A DNA stretch of 64,000 nt from JBCCXL01 sp039191605 (GCA_039191605.1 JBCCXL010000015.1:1-64000); one strand, 5' to 3'. Shown: positions 51,902-60,896, counted from the stretch's first letter. Notes: generated by a model from the sequence alone, not told the origin. Numbers and translations: made by a program.

Positions 51902-52752
51902 ACGACATCAACGCCGCAGCCAGCGGACCTTCGGAGCTCACCCGCCGGGTGATCCCCTGCCTCGACGTGGCCTCCGGCCGGGTGGTCAAGGGGGTGCGCT
52001 TCACCAACCTGGTAGATCACGGCGAGCCGGCGGAAGCGGCCCATCGCTACGACGCCCAGGAGGCCGACGAGATCGTCTTCCTGGACATCACCGCGGCGCC
52101 GGAGCGCCGCTCTACGGACCTCGACTGGGTGCGCCGCACCGCGGAGCAGGTGTTCATTCCGATGACCGTCGGTGGCGGCGTGCGAGAGGTGGAGGACGGG
52201 CGTAAGCTGCTGCTGGCGGGGGCCGATAAGGTGGCCATCAACAGCGCCGCGGTGGCGCGGCCGGAGCTGCTGACGGAGCTGGCTCAGCGCTTCGGAGAGC
52301 AGTGCGTGGTGCTCTCCGTCGACGCCCGCCGCCGCGCCGCCCCCACCGCCGACGGCAGCCGCTGGGAGGTGGTGACCCACGGCGGGCGGCGGGGCACCGG
52401 GATGGACGCCCTGGAGTGGATCCGCCGCGGCGTGGAGCTCGGGGCCGGCGAGATTCTGCTCACCAGCATCGATAGCGACGGCACCAAGAACGGCTATGAC
52501 CTGCCGCTGCTGCGGGCGGCGACGGCGCAGGTTTCGGTGCCGGTGATCGCCTCCGGTGGGGCCGGCACCCTCGATCATCTCGCCGATGGTCTCGAAGCCG
52601 GCAGCGCGGCGGTGCTGGCGGCGTCGATCTTTCATCAGGGCACCTTCACCGTCGGCGAGGTCAAGGCGGAGCTCGCTCGCCGCGGGTTCCCGATGCGGGG
52701 AGTCGCTAGCGGAGACGACGCGCCGCAGGCGCAGCGGAAGGAAGCAAGATGA
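51898..52752 (+). CDS. hisF: Imidazole glycerol phosphate synthase, cyclase subunit
   Basis: TIM-barrel cyclase of 284 aa. RVIPCLDVASGRVVKGVRF carries the N-terminal catalytic Asp, followed by VFLDITAAPERR, MTVGGGVREVEDGRKLLLAGADK, LTSIDSDGTKNGYD (second Asp) and VIASGGAGTLDHL. Starts with GTG at 51898 inside the hisA stop (GTGA overlap). It works in complex with HisH. Confidence 0.97.
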   Translation: MNDINAAASGPSELTRRVIPCLDVASGRVVKGVRFTNLVDHGEPAEAAHRYDAQEADEIVFLDITAAPERRSTDLDWVRRTAEQVFIPMTVGGGVREVEDGRKLLLAGADKVAINSAAVARPELLTELAQRFGEQCVVLSVDARRRAAPTADGSRWEVVTHGGRRGTGMDALEWIRRGVELGAGEILLTSIDSDGTKNGYDLPLLRAATAQVSVPVIASGGAGTLDHLADGLEAGSAAVLAASIFHQGTFTVGEVKAELARRGFPMRGVASGDDAPQAQRKEAR

Positions 52753-53483
52753 GTCTCGAGGTGAAAGGCTGGGACGACAAGGCCCAGCAGGTGGTGGTCT
52801 TCCAGCCGGCGGAGCTGCGCTATTCGGTGCCCCCGGTGGAGGATGGCCCTCCGCTGCTGACGGTGATCGCCCAGGACGCCTACAGCGGCGCGATCTTGAT
52901 GGTCGGCTATGCGGATCAAGTCGCGGTGGAGCGGACTCTGAGTAGCGAGACGGCCTGGTTCTGGAGCCGCTCCCGACGCCAGCTGTGGCAGAAGGGGGAA
53001 AGCTCCGGCAACGTGCTGCAGGTTCTCAGCGCGCAGGTGGACTGCGACGTCGATGCCCTCCTGCTGCGAGTCGTGCCCGCCGGGCCGACCTGCCACCGGG
53101 GGACCCGCAGCTGCTTCATGCCCAGCCCGCTGTCGCTGGAGCTGGGGTGGCTGTATGAGGTGCTGCGCCAGCGGGTGACGGCTTCCCCGGAGGGCTCCTA
53201 TACCGCCCGGCTGTTGGCCAAGGGGCCGTCGCGGGTCGCCCAGAAGGTGGGGGAGGAAGGAGTGGAGACGGTGATCGCCGCGCTGAATCCGGCGTTGGAG
53301 AATCCAGGGCCTGGAGCGGAGGGTGAGGAAGCCCGGCGCCAGGCGGTGCAGGAATTGGTGGGGGAGGCCTCGGACCTCGTCTACCATCTTTTGGTGCTAT
53401 TGCTGGCCCGAGGGGTGGAGCCCGGGGAGCTGGCGCAGGAGCTGGGGCGGCGTCACGCCCAGCGAAAGCAGGAGACGAGCTGA
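52749..53483 (+). CDS. hisIE: Bifunctional phosphoribosyl-AMP cyclohydrolase/phosphoribosyl-ATP pyrophosphatase
   Basis: Fusion protein of 244 aa. The N-terminal HisI part (about 25-125) has LTVIAQDAYSGAILMVGYAD, FWSRSRRQLWQKGESSGN, and the zinc site VDCDVDALLLRV...CHRGTRSCF. The C-terminal HisE part (about 135-240) has SYTARLLAKGPSRVAQKVGEE and EASDLVYHLLVLL. The two domains perform steps 2 and 3. ATGA overlap with hisF; it overlaps trpE by one base (TGATG), so the his genes run straight into the trp genes. Confidence 0.96.
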   Translation: MSLEVKGWDDKAQQVVVFQPAELRYSVPPVEDGPPLLTVIAQDAYSGAILMVGYADQVAVERTLSSETAWFWSRSRRQLWQKGESSGNVLQVLSAQVDCDVDALLLRVVPAGPTCHRGTRSCFMPSPLSLELGWLYEVLRQRVTASPEGSYTARLLAKGPSRVAQKVGEEGVETVIAALNPALENPGPGAEGEEARRQAVQELVGEASDLVYHLLVLLLARGVEPGELAQELGRRHAQRKQETS

Positions 53484-55072
53484 TGACCGCCTCGACCCAT
53501 TCCAAAGCCGCAGCTCTAGAAGGGGCTGCCGCCGCTGCCCGCCATGCGATTCCCCACAGCCGCGAGCTGCTGGCGGACGGCCTCACGCCGCTGGAGGTCT
53601 ATCGCCGTCTGGCCCGCACCTCCGGCTATCGCTTTCTCTTCGAGAGCGTCACCGGCGGCGAGCAGATCTCTCGTTTCTCCTTTCTCGGGGCGGCTCCCCG
53701 AGAGCTCTATCGACTCTACCCGGACCGCCTGGAGCGGCAGCTGCGCATCGAGGGGGAGGACGAGGCCTTCTCCCCGCCGCAGCCGCTCCCCGGCGAGCCT
53801 CTGGAGGCCCTGCGGGGAGTGCTCTCTTGCTTCCATTCGCGGCGCGGGCCGATTCCCTTTACCGGCGGGTTCGTGGGCTTTTTCGGCTACGACCTGATCC
53901 GGCTGGTGGAGCGCCTGCCGGATCGTCCACCGGAGGCCTTCGGCCCCGGGGGGCAGCAGTCCGAGGCCCTGCCGGTGGCGGTCTTCGCCCGCATGGACGA
54001 CATCATCGCCTTCGATCACGCCCATCAGCGGGTGGTGGCGATCGCCAATGAGGTGGAGGGAGAGGTTTCGGTGAGCGATGCGGACGCGCGCCTCGATGCG
54101 CTCTCGGATCTGCTCTGTCAGCCCGGCGGCTTCGGCGCGGTGCCGCTGCCCGCCGAGGATCCGCAGCCTCCGGCGGATGTGACGCCGAGTCTTTCCGGAG
54201 AAGCCTTCCAGGCTGCCGTGAGGCGGGCCAAGGAGTACATCGTCGCCGGGGACATCTTCCAGGTGGTGGTGGCGCGGCGCTTCACGGTGCCTCGGGCCGT
54301 CGAGCCGCTGACCCTCTACCGCGCGCTGCGGCGGGTCAACCCGTCCCCCTATATGGTGCTGCTGGAATCTCCCGACGTGGCGCTGGTGGGCGCCTCGCCG
54401 GAGATGTTGGTGCGCAAGGAAGGCTCGCGGGTAGAGACCCGGCCGATCGCCGGAACCCGGCCCCGGGGCGTCGACGCCGACGGCGATCAGGTGCTGGCGG
54501 AAGACCTTCAGCGGGATCCCAAGGAGCGCGCGGAGCACGTCATGCTGGTGGATCTCGGGCGCAATGACCTCGGCCGAGTGGGGGCGCCGGGAACGGTGCG
54601 GGTGACGGAGCTGATGGAGGTGGAGCGCTACAGTCACGTGATGCACATGGTCTCCAACGTCGAGGCAGAGCTGGAGGAGGGCTACGACGGCCTCGACGCG
54701 CTGCTCGCTTGCTTCCCCGCCGGCACCGTCTCCGGAGCGCCGAAGATTCGGGCGATGGAGATCATCGACGAGCTGGAGCCGGAGTCCCGAGGGCCCTACG
54801 CCGGTGCGGTGGGATACTTCTCCTATACCGGGGACGTCGACACCTGCATCACCATCCGTACCCTGGTGGTGCGCAACGGCGAAACTTCGGTGACCGCCGG
54901 GGCCGGGATCGTGGCGGATTCCGATCCTCTGAAAGAACAGCTGGAGACCGAGAACAAGGCGGCGGCGCTGCTCGCTACCGTCGGATTGGCGGCGGCGCTG
55001 GAGAGGGAGGGCAAGGGAAGAGATCCTCGCCAGCCCTCGCCCCGCCATGGCTCCGAGGGAGATGAGGCATGA
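53483..55072 (+). CDS. trpE: Anthranilate synthase component I
   Basis: Chorismate-binding enzyme of 529 aa, first step of tryptophan synthesis. The N-terminal FLFESVTGGEQISRFSFLG includes LFES (51-54), equivalent to the LLES motif that binds feedback Trp. The catalytic half has IAGTRPRGVDADGD, LVDLGRNDLGRVG, FPAGTVSGAPKIRAMEII and GAVGYFSYTGDVDTCI. Feedback inhibition by Trp is therefore likely. Starts at the ATG sharing one base with the hisIE stop; the C-terminal tail after LAAAL is basic and low in complexity. ATGA overlap with trpG. Confidence 0.97.
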   Translation: MTASTHSKAAALEGAAAAARHAIPHSRELLADGLTPLEVYRRLARTSGYRFLFESVTGGEQISRFSFLGAAPRELYRLYPDRLERQLRIEGEDEAFSPPQPLPGEPLEALRGVLSCFHSRRGPIPFTGGFVGFFGYDLIRLVERLPDRPPEAFGPGGQQSEALPVAVFARMDDIIAFDHAHQRVVAIANEVEGEVSVSDADARLDALSDLLCQPGGFGAVPLPAEDPQPPADVTPSLSGEAFQAAVRRAKEYIVAGDIFQVVVARRFTVPRAVEPLTLYRALRRVNPSPYMVLLESPDVALVGASPEMLVRKEGSRVETRPIAGTRPRGVDADGDQVLAEDLQRDPKERAEHVMLVDLGRNDLGRVGAPGTVRVTELMEVERYSHVMHMVSNVEAELEEGYDGLDALLACFPAGTVSGAPKIRAMEIIDELEPESRGPYAGAVGYFSYTGDVDTCITIRTLVVRNGETSVTAGAGIVADSDPLKEQLETENKAAALLATVGLAAALEREGKGRDPRQPSPRHGSEGDEA

Positions 55073-55704
55073 TCCTGGTCATCGACAACTACGATTCCTT
55101 CACCTACAACCTCGTGCAGCTGATGCGCGGTCTCGGCGAGGGATCGTGGAATGAGCTGGGGGAGGTGGAGGTGGTGCGCAACGACGTGGAGAGCACGGAT
55201 CAGCTGCTGGCCCGGGAGCCTCGCGCCATCGTGCTCTCCCCGGGACCCTGCCGACCGGAAGATGCCGGCCACTGCCTGGATCTGCTGGCGCGGCGGCCGC
55301 AGATCCCGCTGCTGGGGGTCTGCCTCGGGCACCAGAGCCTGGGGCAGAGCTTTGGCGCGAAGGTGGTGCCCTCGCCCTCGTTGATGCACGGCAAGACCTC
55401 GCCGGTGCGCCACCTGGATCGCGGAGCTTTCGAAGGTCTACCGAACCCCTTCATCGCCACCCGCTACCACAGCCTCGAGGTGCCGGAAGACTCCCTGCCG
55501 CCGGAGCTGGAGGCCCTGGCCTGGGCCGATGACGGCTCGTTGATGGGAATGCAGCACCGGGAGCTGCCCTATTGGGGAGTGCAATTCCACCCGGAATCGG
55601 TGCTCACCCCCAGCGGCACCCAGCTGATGAAGAACTTCCTCAGCTTCGCCGTCTCGGCGACTTCCGCCCCGGCGACTTCCGCCCCGGCGACTTCTGCCTC
55701 CTAG
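55069..55704 (+). CDS. trpG: Anthranilate synthase component II, glutaminase
   Basis: Class I glutamine amidotransferase of 211 aa. It has VIDNYDSFTYNLVQLM, VLSPGPCRPEDAGH, the nucleophile Cys in GVCLGHQSLGQSFGA, HGKTSPV and the closing GVQFHPESVLTP. It supplies ammonia to TrpE and may also serve para-aminobenzoate synthesis. The last 15 residues are three ATSA(P/S) repeats from a 15-bp DNA repeat, beyond the normal end of the fold. Starts by ATGA overlap with trpE. The 115 bases after it form one of two larger gaps inside the supraoperon. Confidence 0.97.
   Translation: MILVIDNYDSFTYNLVQLMRGLGEGSWNELGEVEVVRNDVESTDQLLAREPRAIVLSPGPCRPEDAGHCLDLLARRPQIPLLGVCLGHQSLGQSFGAKVVPSPSLMHGKTSPVRHLDRGAFEGLPNPFIATRYHSLEVPEDSLPPELEALAWADDGSLMGMQHRELPYWGVQFHPESVLTPSGTQLMKNFLSFAVSATSAPATSAPATSAS
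55656..55700 (+). repeat. Three 15-bp repeats at the 3' end of trpG
   Basis: GGCGACTTCCGCCCC occurs at 55656 and 55671, and a variant (GGCGACTTCTGCCTC) at 55686. They add ATSAP-ATSAP-ATSAS to the C-terminus and end at the TAG. Confidence 0.95.
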
Positions 55705-55819
55705 CCGGCTGCAGCCGCATCGGCCGTCTCGAAGCCTCGCTCTGCGCCTTGGATTCACTGCCTTTCGACCGATCCACCGCCTTTCCGCTGTCCTGCCCTT
55801 ATATCGGAGACCTCTGCCC

Positions 55820-56860
55820 ATGGACCCCCGTCAAGCTCTAGCCCGTCTTCTCGCCCGCGAGGATCTCCAGCGTGAAGAGACCGAGGCACTCTTCGGTCGC
55901 CTGATGGATGGCGAGCTCTCGGACATTCTCAAGAGCGCCCTGCTCATCGCCCTGCGGATGAAGGGAGAGAGCCCGGGGGAGATCGCCGGCGCCGCCGCCG
56001 CCATGCGTCGCCGGGTGATCCCCATTCCCCATCAGGTGGAGCGGGTGGTGGATACTTGCGGCACTGGGGGTGACGGCAGTGGATCCTTCAACGTCTCCAC
56101 CGCCGCCGCCCTGGTGGCCGCCGCCGGCGGCGTGCCGGTGGCCAAGCACGGCAACCGCTCCGTCTCCAGCCGCTCCGGCAGCGCCGACGTTCTCGCCGCC
56201 GCCGGAGTGAACGTGGAGATCACTCCCCAGCAGGCCGCTAACGCCCTTGCCGAGGTGGGAATTTCCTTCCTCTTCGCTCCGCGCCTGCATCCGGCGATGG
56301 CGCAGGTGATGCCGGTGCGCAAGGAGCTGGGGCAGCGTACCCTGTTCAACGTTCTCGGCCCCCTCACCAACCCCGCCGGGGCCCGGCGGCAGGTGATCGG
56401 GGTATACCACGAAGACCTGGTGGAGCGCATCGCCCGGGTGCTGCTGGAGCTGGAGGCGGAGCACGCCGTGGTGGTCCACGGCGACGGGCTGGACGAGATC
56501 ACCGTCACCGGCGAGACCCTGGTGGGCGAAGTGCGGGATGGTCAAGTGCAGATGTATCGGGTGGAGCCGGAAGATCTCGGCCTGGCGGTGAGCGCGGCGG
56601 AGCAGCTGCGGGGCGGCGAGCCGGAGCACAACGCCGAGCTGCTGTGGCGGGTGCTGCGGGGGGAGCGCGGGGAAGTCTCGGCGATGGCCGACATCACCGC
56701 CGCCAACGCCGGCGCGGCCCTCTATGTCGGAGGCGCCGCCCCAAGCCTGACGGAGGGCGTCGCCAAGGCCCAGGAGATTCTGCATTCCGGCGCCGCGGCG
56801 ACGGTGCTGGAGAAGCTGGTGACCTTCGGGCAGCAGGCGGGCTCGGGGGCGGCGTCATGA
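55820..56860 (+). CDS. trpD: Anthranilate phosphoribosyltransferase
   Basis: Transfers phosphoribose from PRPP to anthranilate; 346 aa. It carries the PRPP loop DTCGTGGDGSGSFNVSTAAA and KHGNRSVSSRSGSADVL, then FAPRLHPAMAQVMPVRKELG and LGPLTNPAG. The ATG at 55820 has GGAG about 11 bases upstream, and a 115-base gap separates it from trpG, so it may be translated independently. Overlaps trpC by ATGA. Confidence 0.97.
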   Translation: MDPRQALARLLAREDLQREETEALFGRLMDGELSDILKSALLIALRMKGESPGEIAGAAAAMRRRVIPIPHQVERVVDTCGTGGDGSGSFNVSTAAALVAAAGGVPVAKHGNRSVSSRSGSADVLAAAGVNVEITPQQAANALAEVGISFLFAPRLHPAMAQVMPVRKELGQRTLFNVLGPLTNPAGARRQVIGVYHEDLVERIARVLLELEAEHAVVVHGDGLDEITVTGETLVGEVRDGQVQMYRVEPEDLGLAVSAAEQLRGGEPEHNAELLWRVLRGERGEVSAMADITAANAGAALYVGGAAPSLTEGVAKAQEILHSGAAATVLEKLVTFGQQAGSGAAS

Positions 56861-57687
56861 GCGAGCCCCGCCGCCCCCTGGCGGACGTGCTCCAGCGCAT
56901 TGTCGCCCAGCGCAAGCGCCGCATCCTGGAGGCCGACGTCACCCGGGTGGCGGCGCCGGTGCACGAGGCGGTGGAGCCGCTGACCCGAGAAGAACAGCCC
57001 TTCCTGGGGGCGCTGGCGGCCCGTCGCGGGGAGGCGATCATCGCCGAGGTGAAGATGGGCTCCCCGCGCATTGGCTCGCTGGTGGACAAGGTCGACCCCG
57101 AAGTCCAGGCTCGCCTCTATCGCGACCACGGCGCCGCGGCGCTCTCGGTGGTGGTGGAGCCGGACTTCTTCTTCGGCTCCTACGAGCTGCTGGCTCGCTG
57201 CAAAGAGGCCAGCGGCCTGCCGGCCATCGCCAAGGATTTCATCGTCGATCCCATTCAAATCCGCTGGGCTCGCCAGGCGGGGGCCGATGCGGTGCTGCTG
57301 ATCGCTGCCCTCTACTCCGCCGAGCGCTTGCTGGAGCTGGCCCGCATCGCCCGGCGATTCGGCCTGGTGCCGCTGGTGGAGCTCCACGACGAGGAGGAGT
57401 TGGAGCTGCTGGCGGGGCCCGCGGCCCCGCCGGCGGAGGATCACGGCCGCTTCGAGCTGGTGGGCATCAACCACCGCGATCTGCGCACCTTCGAGGTGGA
57501 TCTGGATCACTCCCGGCCGCTGCTGCCTCGCCTGCCCCAGGGGGCCCTGCGGGTGGCGGAGAGCGGTATCGCCAACGGCGCCCAGCGGCGCCACCTGGCG
57601 GCGGCGGGCTTCGATGCCTTTCTGATCGGCGAGTCGCTGCTGCTGGCCCCGGATCCGGCGGCCCAGCTGCGGGAGCTGCTGTCGTGA
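56857..57687 (+). CDS. trpC: Indole-3-glycerol phosphate synthase
   Basis: TIM-barrel enzyme of 276 aa. It has AIIAEVKMGSPRIG (usually EVKRASPS; here Met-Gly replaces Arg-Ala), LSVVVEPDFFFGSYE, IAKDFIVDPIQI, ELVGINHRDLRTFEVDL (catalytic Glu/Asn region) and VAESGI. The start at 56857 is set by the ATGA overlap with trpD. It overlaps trpF by GTGA. No fusion with trpF is present, unlike E. coli. Confidence 0.94.
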   Translation: MSEPRRPLADVLQRIVAQRKRRILEADVTRVAAPVHEAVEPLTREEQPFLGALAARRGEAIIAEVKMGSPRIGSLVDKVDPEVQARLYRDHGAAALSVVVEPDFFFGSYELLARCKEASGLPAIAKDFIVDPIQIRWARQAGADAVLLIAALYSAERLLELARIARRFGLVPLVELHDEEELELLAGPAAPPAEDHGRFELVGINHRDLRTFEVDLDHSRPLLPRLPQGALRVAESGIANGAQRRHLAAAGFDAFLIGESLLLAPDPAAQLRELLS

Positions 57688-58430
57688 ATGACGCTGGTCT
57701 AGGGAGTCCGGAAGCCAGCGATGCGCTGGTCAAGGTCTGTGGCATTACCCGCCCCGAGGACGCCGCCTTTGCGGCCTCTTGCGGTGCAGCCTTCGTCGGG
57801 CTCAATTTCTGGCCCTCTTCGCGCCGCTACCTGCCCCTCGAGAAAGCTGGGGAGGTCGCCCGGGCGGCGGCTCCGGCGCTGCTGGTGGGGGTCTTCGTCG
57901 ATGCCTCCGAGGAAGAGGTGGAAGCGGCGCAGGCCGCCGCCGGCCTCGACCTCGTCCAGCTCCACGGCGACGAGCCCCGGGAGCAGGTGGCGGCCCTCGG
58001 TTCGCGGGCGCTGCGGGTGGTGCGGCTCACGGCGCAGCAGCTGGCGGTGGCACAAGAGGATGCGGGAGAGCAGTGGCGAGCCCTCGCTGAGGATCTGGCG
58101 GCGGATTCCTCCGCCGGCTTCGTCGTCGAGCTGGCCCATCAAGACTACGGCGGCGTCGGCCGCACCTGGGACGTCGCCGCCCTGGTGCCCCTGGCGCGGC
58201 AGCTCCAGGAGCTTCACTACCGTCGCCCGGCGCTGCTGGCCGGCGGGATCCGGCCAGAGAACGCCCGCTCCCGACTGGTGGCCAGCGGCTTCCACCACCT
58301 TCCGGGAGGCGGCGTCGACCTCGCCTCCGGGGTGGAGAGCGCCCCCGGGATCAAGTCTGACCAGCGGGTGCGAGAGCTATTCGATGCTCTCCGGCGCGCC
58401 CAAGCCCCCACTCGAGCCGGCCTCTCCTGA
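57684..58430 (+). CDS. trpF: Phosphoribosylanthranilate isomerase with altered catalytic Asp
   Basis: TIM-barrel isomerase of 248 aa starting GTG at 57684 within the trpC stop. The general base Cys19 is in VKVCGITRPEDA. GLNFWPSSRRYL, VGVFVDAS and LVQLHGDEP follow, and the phosphate sites LLAGGIRPENA and VDLASGVESAPGIK close the barrel. The catalytic Asp of the usual (L/V)LD-x(n)-GG(T/S)G pattern aligns with Glu149 in FVVELAHQDYGGVGRTWD. Activity may persist with Glu, or the nearby Asp154 may take over. The length is slightly above the 200-220 usual. A 119-base gap follows before trpB. Confidence 0.92.
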   Translation: MNDAGLGSPEASDALVKVCGITRPEDAAFAASCGAAFVGLNFWPSSRRYLPLEKAGEVARAAAPALLVGVFVDASEEEVEAAQAAAGLDLVQLHGDEPREQVAALGSRALRVVRLTAQQLAVAQEDAGEQWRALAEDLAADSSAGFVVELAHQDYGGVGRTWDVAALVPLARQLQELHYRRPALLAGGIRPENARSRLVASGFHHLPGGGVDLASGVESAPGIKSDQRVRELFDALRRAQAPTRAGLS

Positions 58431-58549
58431 ACCGGCCCCTCCTGAACCGCTCCTTCCTAAACCGAGACCTCACGCTTCTAGAGCTTCCTGAAAAACCCTC
58501 CCCTCGACTCGACACCTCGCGCCACTCTGCGAAGAACTCGGAGCCCGTC

Positions 58550-59977
58550 ATGGCTGAATCCCTGCCCGAATCCCCCTCTGCCGCCTCTTCTTCCTCGTCG
58601 TCGAAGCCGGCTCAGGCCCGCCTGCCGAAGACCATGCCCGACGCCCGCGGTCACTATGGTCGCTACGGCGGACGCTACGTTCCCGAAACCCTGATGGGCC
58701 CCATTGAGGAGCTCGCCAAGGCCTACGATCGCTATCGGCGGCGCCGGGCCTTCAAGCAGCGCCTCACCCAGCTGCACCGGGATTACACCGGTCGCCCGAC
58801 CCCCCTTTACTTTGCCGAGCGCCTCAGCCGGCGCCTGGGAGGGGCGCGGATCTACCTCAAGCGCGAGGATCTGCTGCACACCGGAGCCCACAAGATCAAC
58901 AACGCTCTGGGGCAGGCTCTGCTGGCTCAGATGATGGGCAAGGAGCGGATCATCGCCGAGACCGGTGCCGGTCAGCACGGGGTGGCCACCGCCACCGCGG
59001 CGGCCCTGCTCGGCCTCGAGTGCAGGATCTACATGGGCGCCAAGGACGTCGAGCGCCAGCGCCCCAACGTCTTTCGAATGCGTCTGCTGGGGGCGGAGGT
59101 CTTCCCGGTGCGTTCCGGTTCAGACACCCTCAAGGACGCCATCAACGAGGCGATGCGGGATTGGGTGACCAATGTCGAGTCCACCAGCTATGTTCTCGGA
59201 TCGGTGCTCGGGCCGGATCCCTATCCGCGCATGGTGCGGGATTTCCACTCGGTGATCGGCGAGGAGGCGAGGAAGCAGCTCAAGCGCCAGACTCGCCGCG
59301 CCTGGCCGGATCTCGCGGTGGCCTGCGTCGGCGGCGGCAGCAATTCCATCGGCCTGTTCAACGCCTTCCTGCGGGATCCCACCCGTCTGCTGGGGGTAGA
59401 GGCCGGCGGCAGCGGGGAGTCCCTGGGAGAGCACGCCGCGCGCTTCGACGGTGGCCGTCTCGGGGTGCTCCACGGCACCCGCACGCTGGTGCTGCAGAAC
59501 GACGATGGCCAGGTCCAGGAGACCCATTCGGTCTCCGCCGGCCTGGACTATCCGGCGATCGGGCCGGAGCACGTCTTCCTCCACGAGCTGGGGCGCATCG
59601 AGTACAGCCGAGTGAGCGACGACGAGGCCCTGGACGCCTTCCATCTGCTGGCGGAGACGGAGGGCATTCTGCCGGCTCTAGAGACCTCCCACGCCATCGC
59701 CGAGGTGGTGAAGCGGGCTCCGCTGCTCACCGAGGACAAGGTGATCCTGGTGAACCTCTCCGGTCGCGGCGACAAGGATGTGGAGACGGTGGAAAAGGCC
59801 GACGCGGAGCGCCGCCAGCGGGAGGCGACCCAGCGGCAGATCGAAGACAGTCCGGAGGTGGTTTCGATGGCGGACCGCCGCCGCACCCTCGCCCTCCAGG
59901 AGCTGGAGAGCAGCGGAGCGAACAACTCTGGAGTAGAAGCTCCCAAGCAGCTCGAGCAGGACCAGGAGAACGAGTGA
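58550..59977 (+). CDS. trpB: Tryptophan synthase beta chain
   Basis: PLP enzyme of 475 aa that makes Trp from indole and Ser. It has GRYGGRYVPETLMGPIEEL-like GGRYVPETLMGPI, RPTPLYFAERLS, the PLP Lys in HTGAHKINNALGQALLA, ETGAGQHGVATATAAAL, and CVGGGSNSIGLFNAF (phosphate loop). It is TrpB1 type. The N-terminal tail (about 30 Ser/Ala-rich residues) and a charged C-terminal extension of about 60 residues (RRQREATQRQIEDSPE onwards) are beyond the usual 400 aa. The ATG at 58550 has GGAG ten bases upstream. It shares one base with trpA (TGATG). Confidence 0.96.
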   Translation: MAESLPESPSAASSSSSSKPAQARLPKTMPDARGHYGRYGGRYVPETLMGPIEELAKAYDRYRRRRAFKQRLTQLHRDYTGRPTPLYFAERLSRRLGGARIYLKREDLLHTGAHKINNALGQALLAQMMGKERIIAETGAGQHGVATATAAALLGLECRIYMGAKDVERQRPNVFRMRLLGAEVFPVRSGSDTLKDAINEAMRDWVTNVESTSYVLGSVLGPDPYPRMVRDFHSVIGEEARKQLKRQTRRAWPDLAVACVGGGSNSIGLFNAFLRDPTRLLGVEAGGSGESLGEHAARFDGGRLGVLHGTRTLVLQNDDGQVQETHSVSAGLDYPAIGPEHVFLHELGRIEYSRVSDDEALDAFHLLAETEGILPALETSHAIAEVVKRAPLLTEDKVILVNLSGRGDKDVETVEKADAERRQREATQRQIEDSPEVVSMADRRRTLALQELESSGANNSGVEAPKQLEQDQENE

Positions 59978-60777
59978 TGAGCGCTATCGACGAAGTGTTC
60001 AAGCGCTGCCGCAAGCAAAAGCGGTCAGCCTTCATTCCCTACCTCACCGCCGGGGATCCGGATCTCGCCACCACCGAGAAGCTGCTCGATGCGCTGGCTG
60101 CCGGCGGTGCAGATCTCATCGAGTTGGGGGTTCCCTTCTCTGATCCCATCGCTGATGGACCGGTGAATCAGCGGGCCGCGACGCGGGCGCTGGAAGCCGG
60201 AACGACGATCAACGGCATCTTCGACCTGGTGGCCCGCAAGCGCCGGGAGCTGGGAGTGCCGATCCTGCTCTTTACCTACTTCAACCCGCTGGTGGCGCGG
60301 GGGGTGGCCAGCTTTGTCGAGCAGGCGGCCTCCTCCGGGGTCGATGGCCTGCTCTGCCTCGACGTGCCGCCGGAAGAAGCGGAGGAGGAGTTGATCCCCG
60401 CCTGCCGCCAGCACGGCGTGGATACCATTTTCCTGCTCGCCCCCACGAGCTCCAGGCAGCGTATCCAGCGCGCCGCCAAGCTGTCGACGGGCTTCGTCTA
60501 TTACGTTTCCCGTACCGGTGTGACCGGCGCCGAGACCGACGTCTCCTCGGATCTCGCCAAGGAGATCAAGGCGGTACGCAAGAAAGTGCGGCTGCCGCTG
60601 GCGGTGGGCTTCGGCATCGCCAGCCCCGAGCAGGTCGAGACGGTGGCGGCGGTCGCCGACGGCGTGGTGGTGGGATCCCATCTAGTGCGCATCGTCGAGG
60701 AGCACGGCGACGCTGCGGACCTGCCGTCTCGAATCGAGAATCGAGTGCGGGAGCTTACCGCTCCTCTGCATGCCTAA
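59977..60777 (+). CDS. trpA: Tryptophan synthase alpha chain
   Basis: TIM-barrel subunit of 266 aa that releases indole from indole-3-glycerol phosphate and passes it to TrpB. The catalytic Glu is in DLIELGVPFSDP, and the Asp in DPIADGPVNQ. FTYFNPLV, FVYYVSRTGVTGA and LAVGFGIASPEQ complete the pattern. The start at 59977 shares its first base with the trpB stop; the open frame extends upstream only as an overlap with trpB. It is the last gene of the supraoperon; no intrinsic terminator is visible in the next 119 bases. Confidence 0.97.
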   Translation: MSAIDEVFKRCRKQKRSAFIPYLTAGDPDLATTEKLLDALAAGGADLIELGVPFSDPIADGPVNQRAATRALEAGTTINGIFDLVARKRRELGVPILLFTYFNPLVARGVASFVEQAASSGVDGLLCLDVPPEEAEEELIPACRQHGVDTIFLLAPTSSRQRIQRAAKLSTGFVYYVSRTGVTGAETDVSSDLAKEIKAVRKKVRLPLAVGFGIASPEQVETVAAVADGVVVGSHLVRIVEEHGDAADLPSRIENRVRELTAPLHA

Positions 60778-60896
60778 ATGCTGCACGCCGAGGCGCTGGG
60801 TCCTGGGCTCTGAGATACCGACTGAAATTCCGCCAGCCTTCTTCTTGAATCCTCACTTGTCCGAAACACCGCCAGCGAGCCACTTAGGAACCAGCG

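Noticed and set aside
55705..55819. A Trp leader peptide in the trpG-trpD gap
   Set aside because: No short ORF with Trp codons and no terminator-antiterminator pair were found there or in the trpF-trpB gap.
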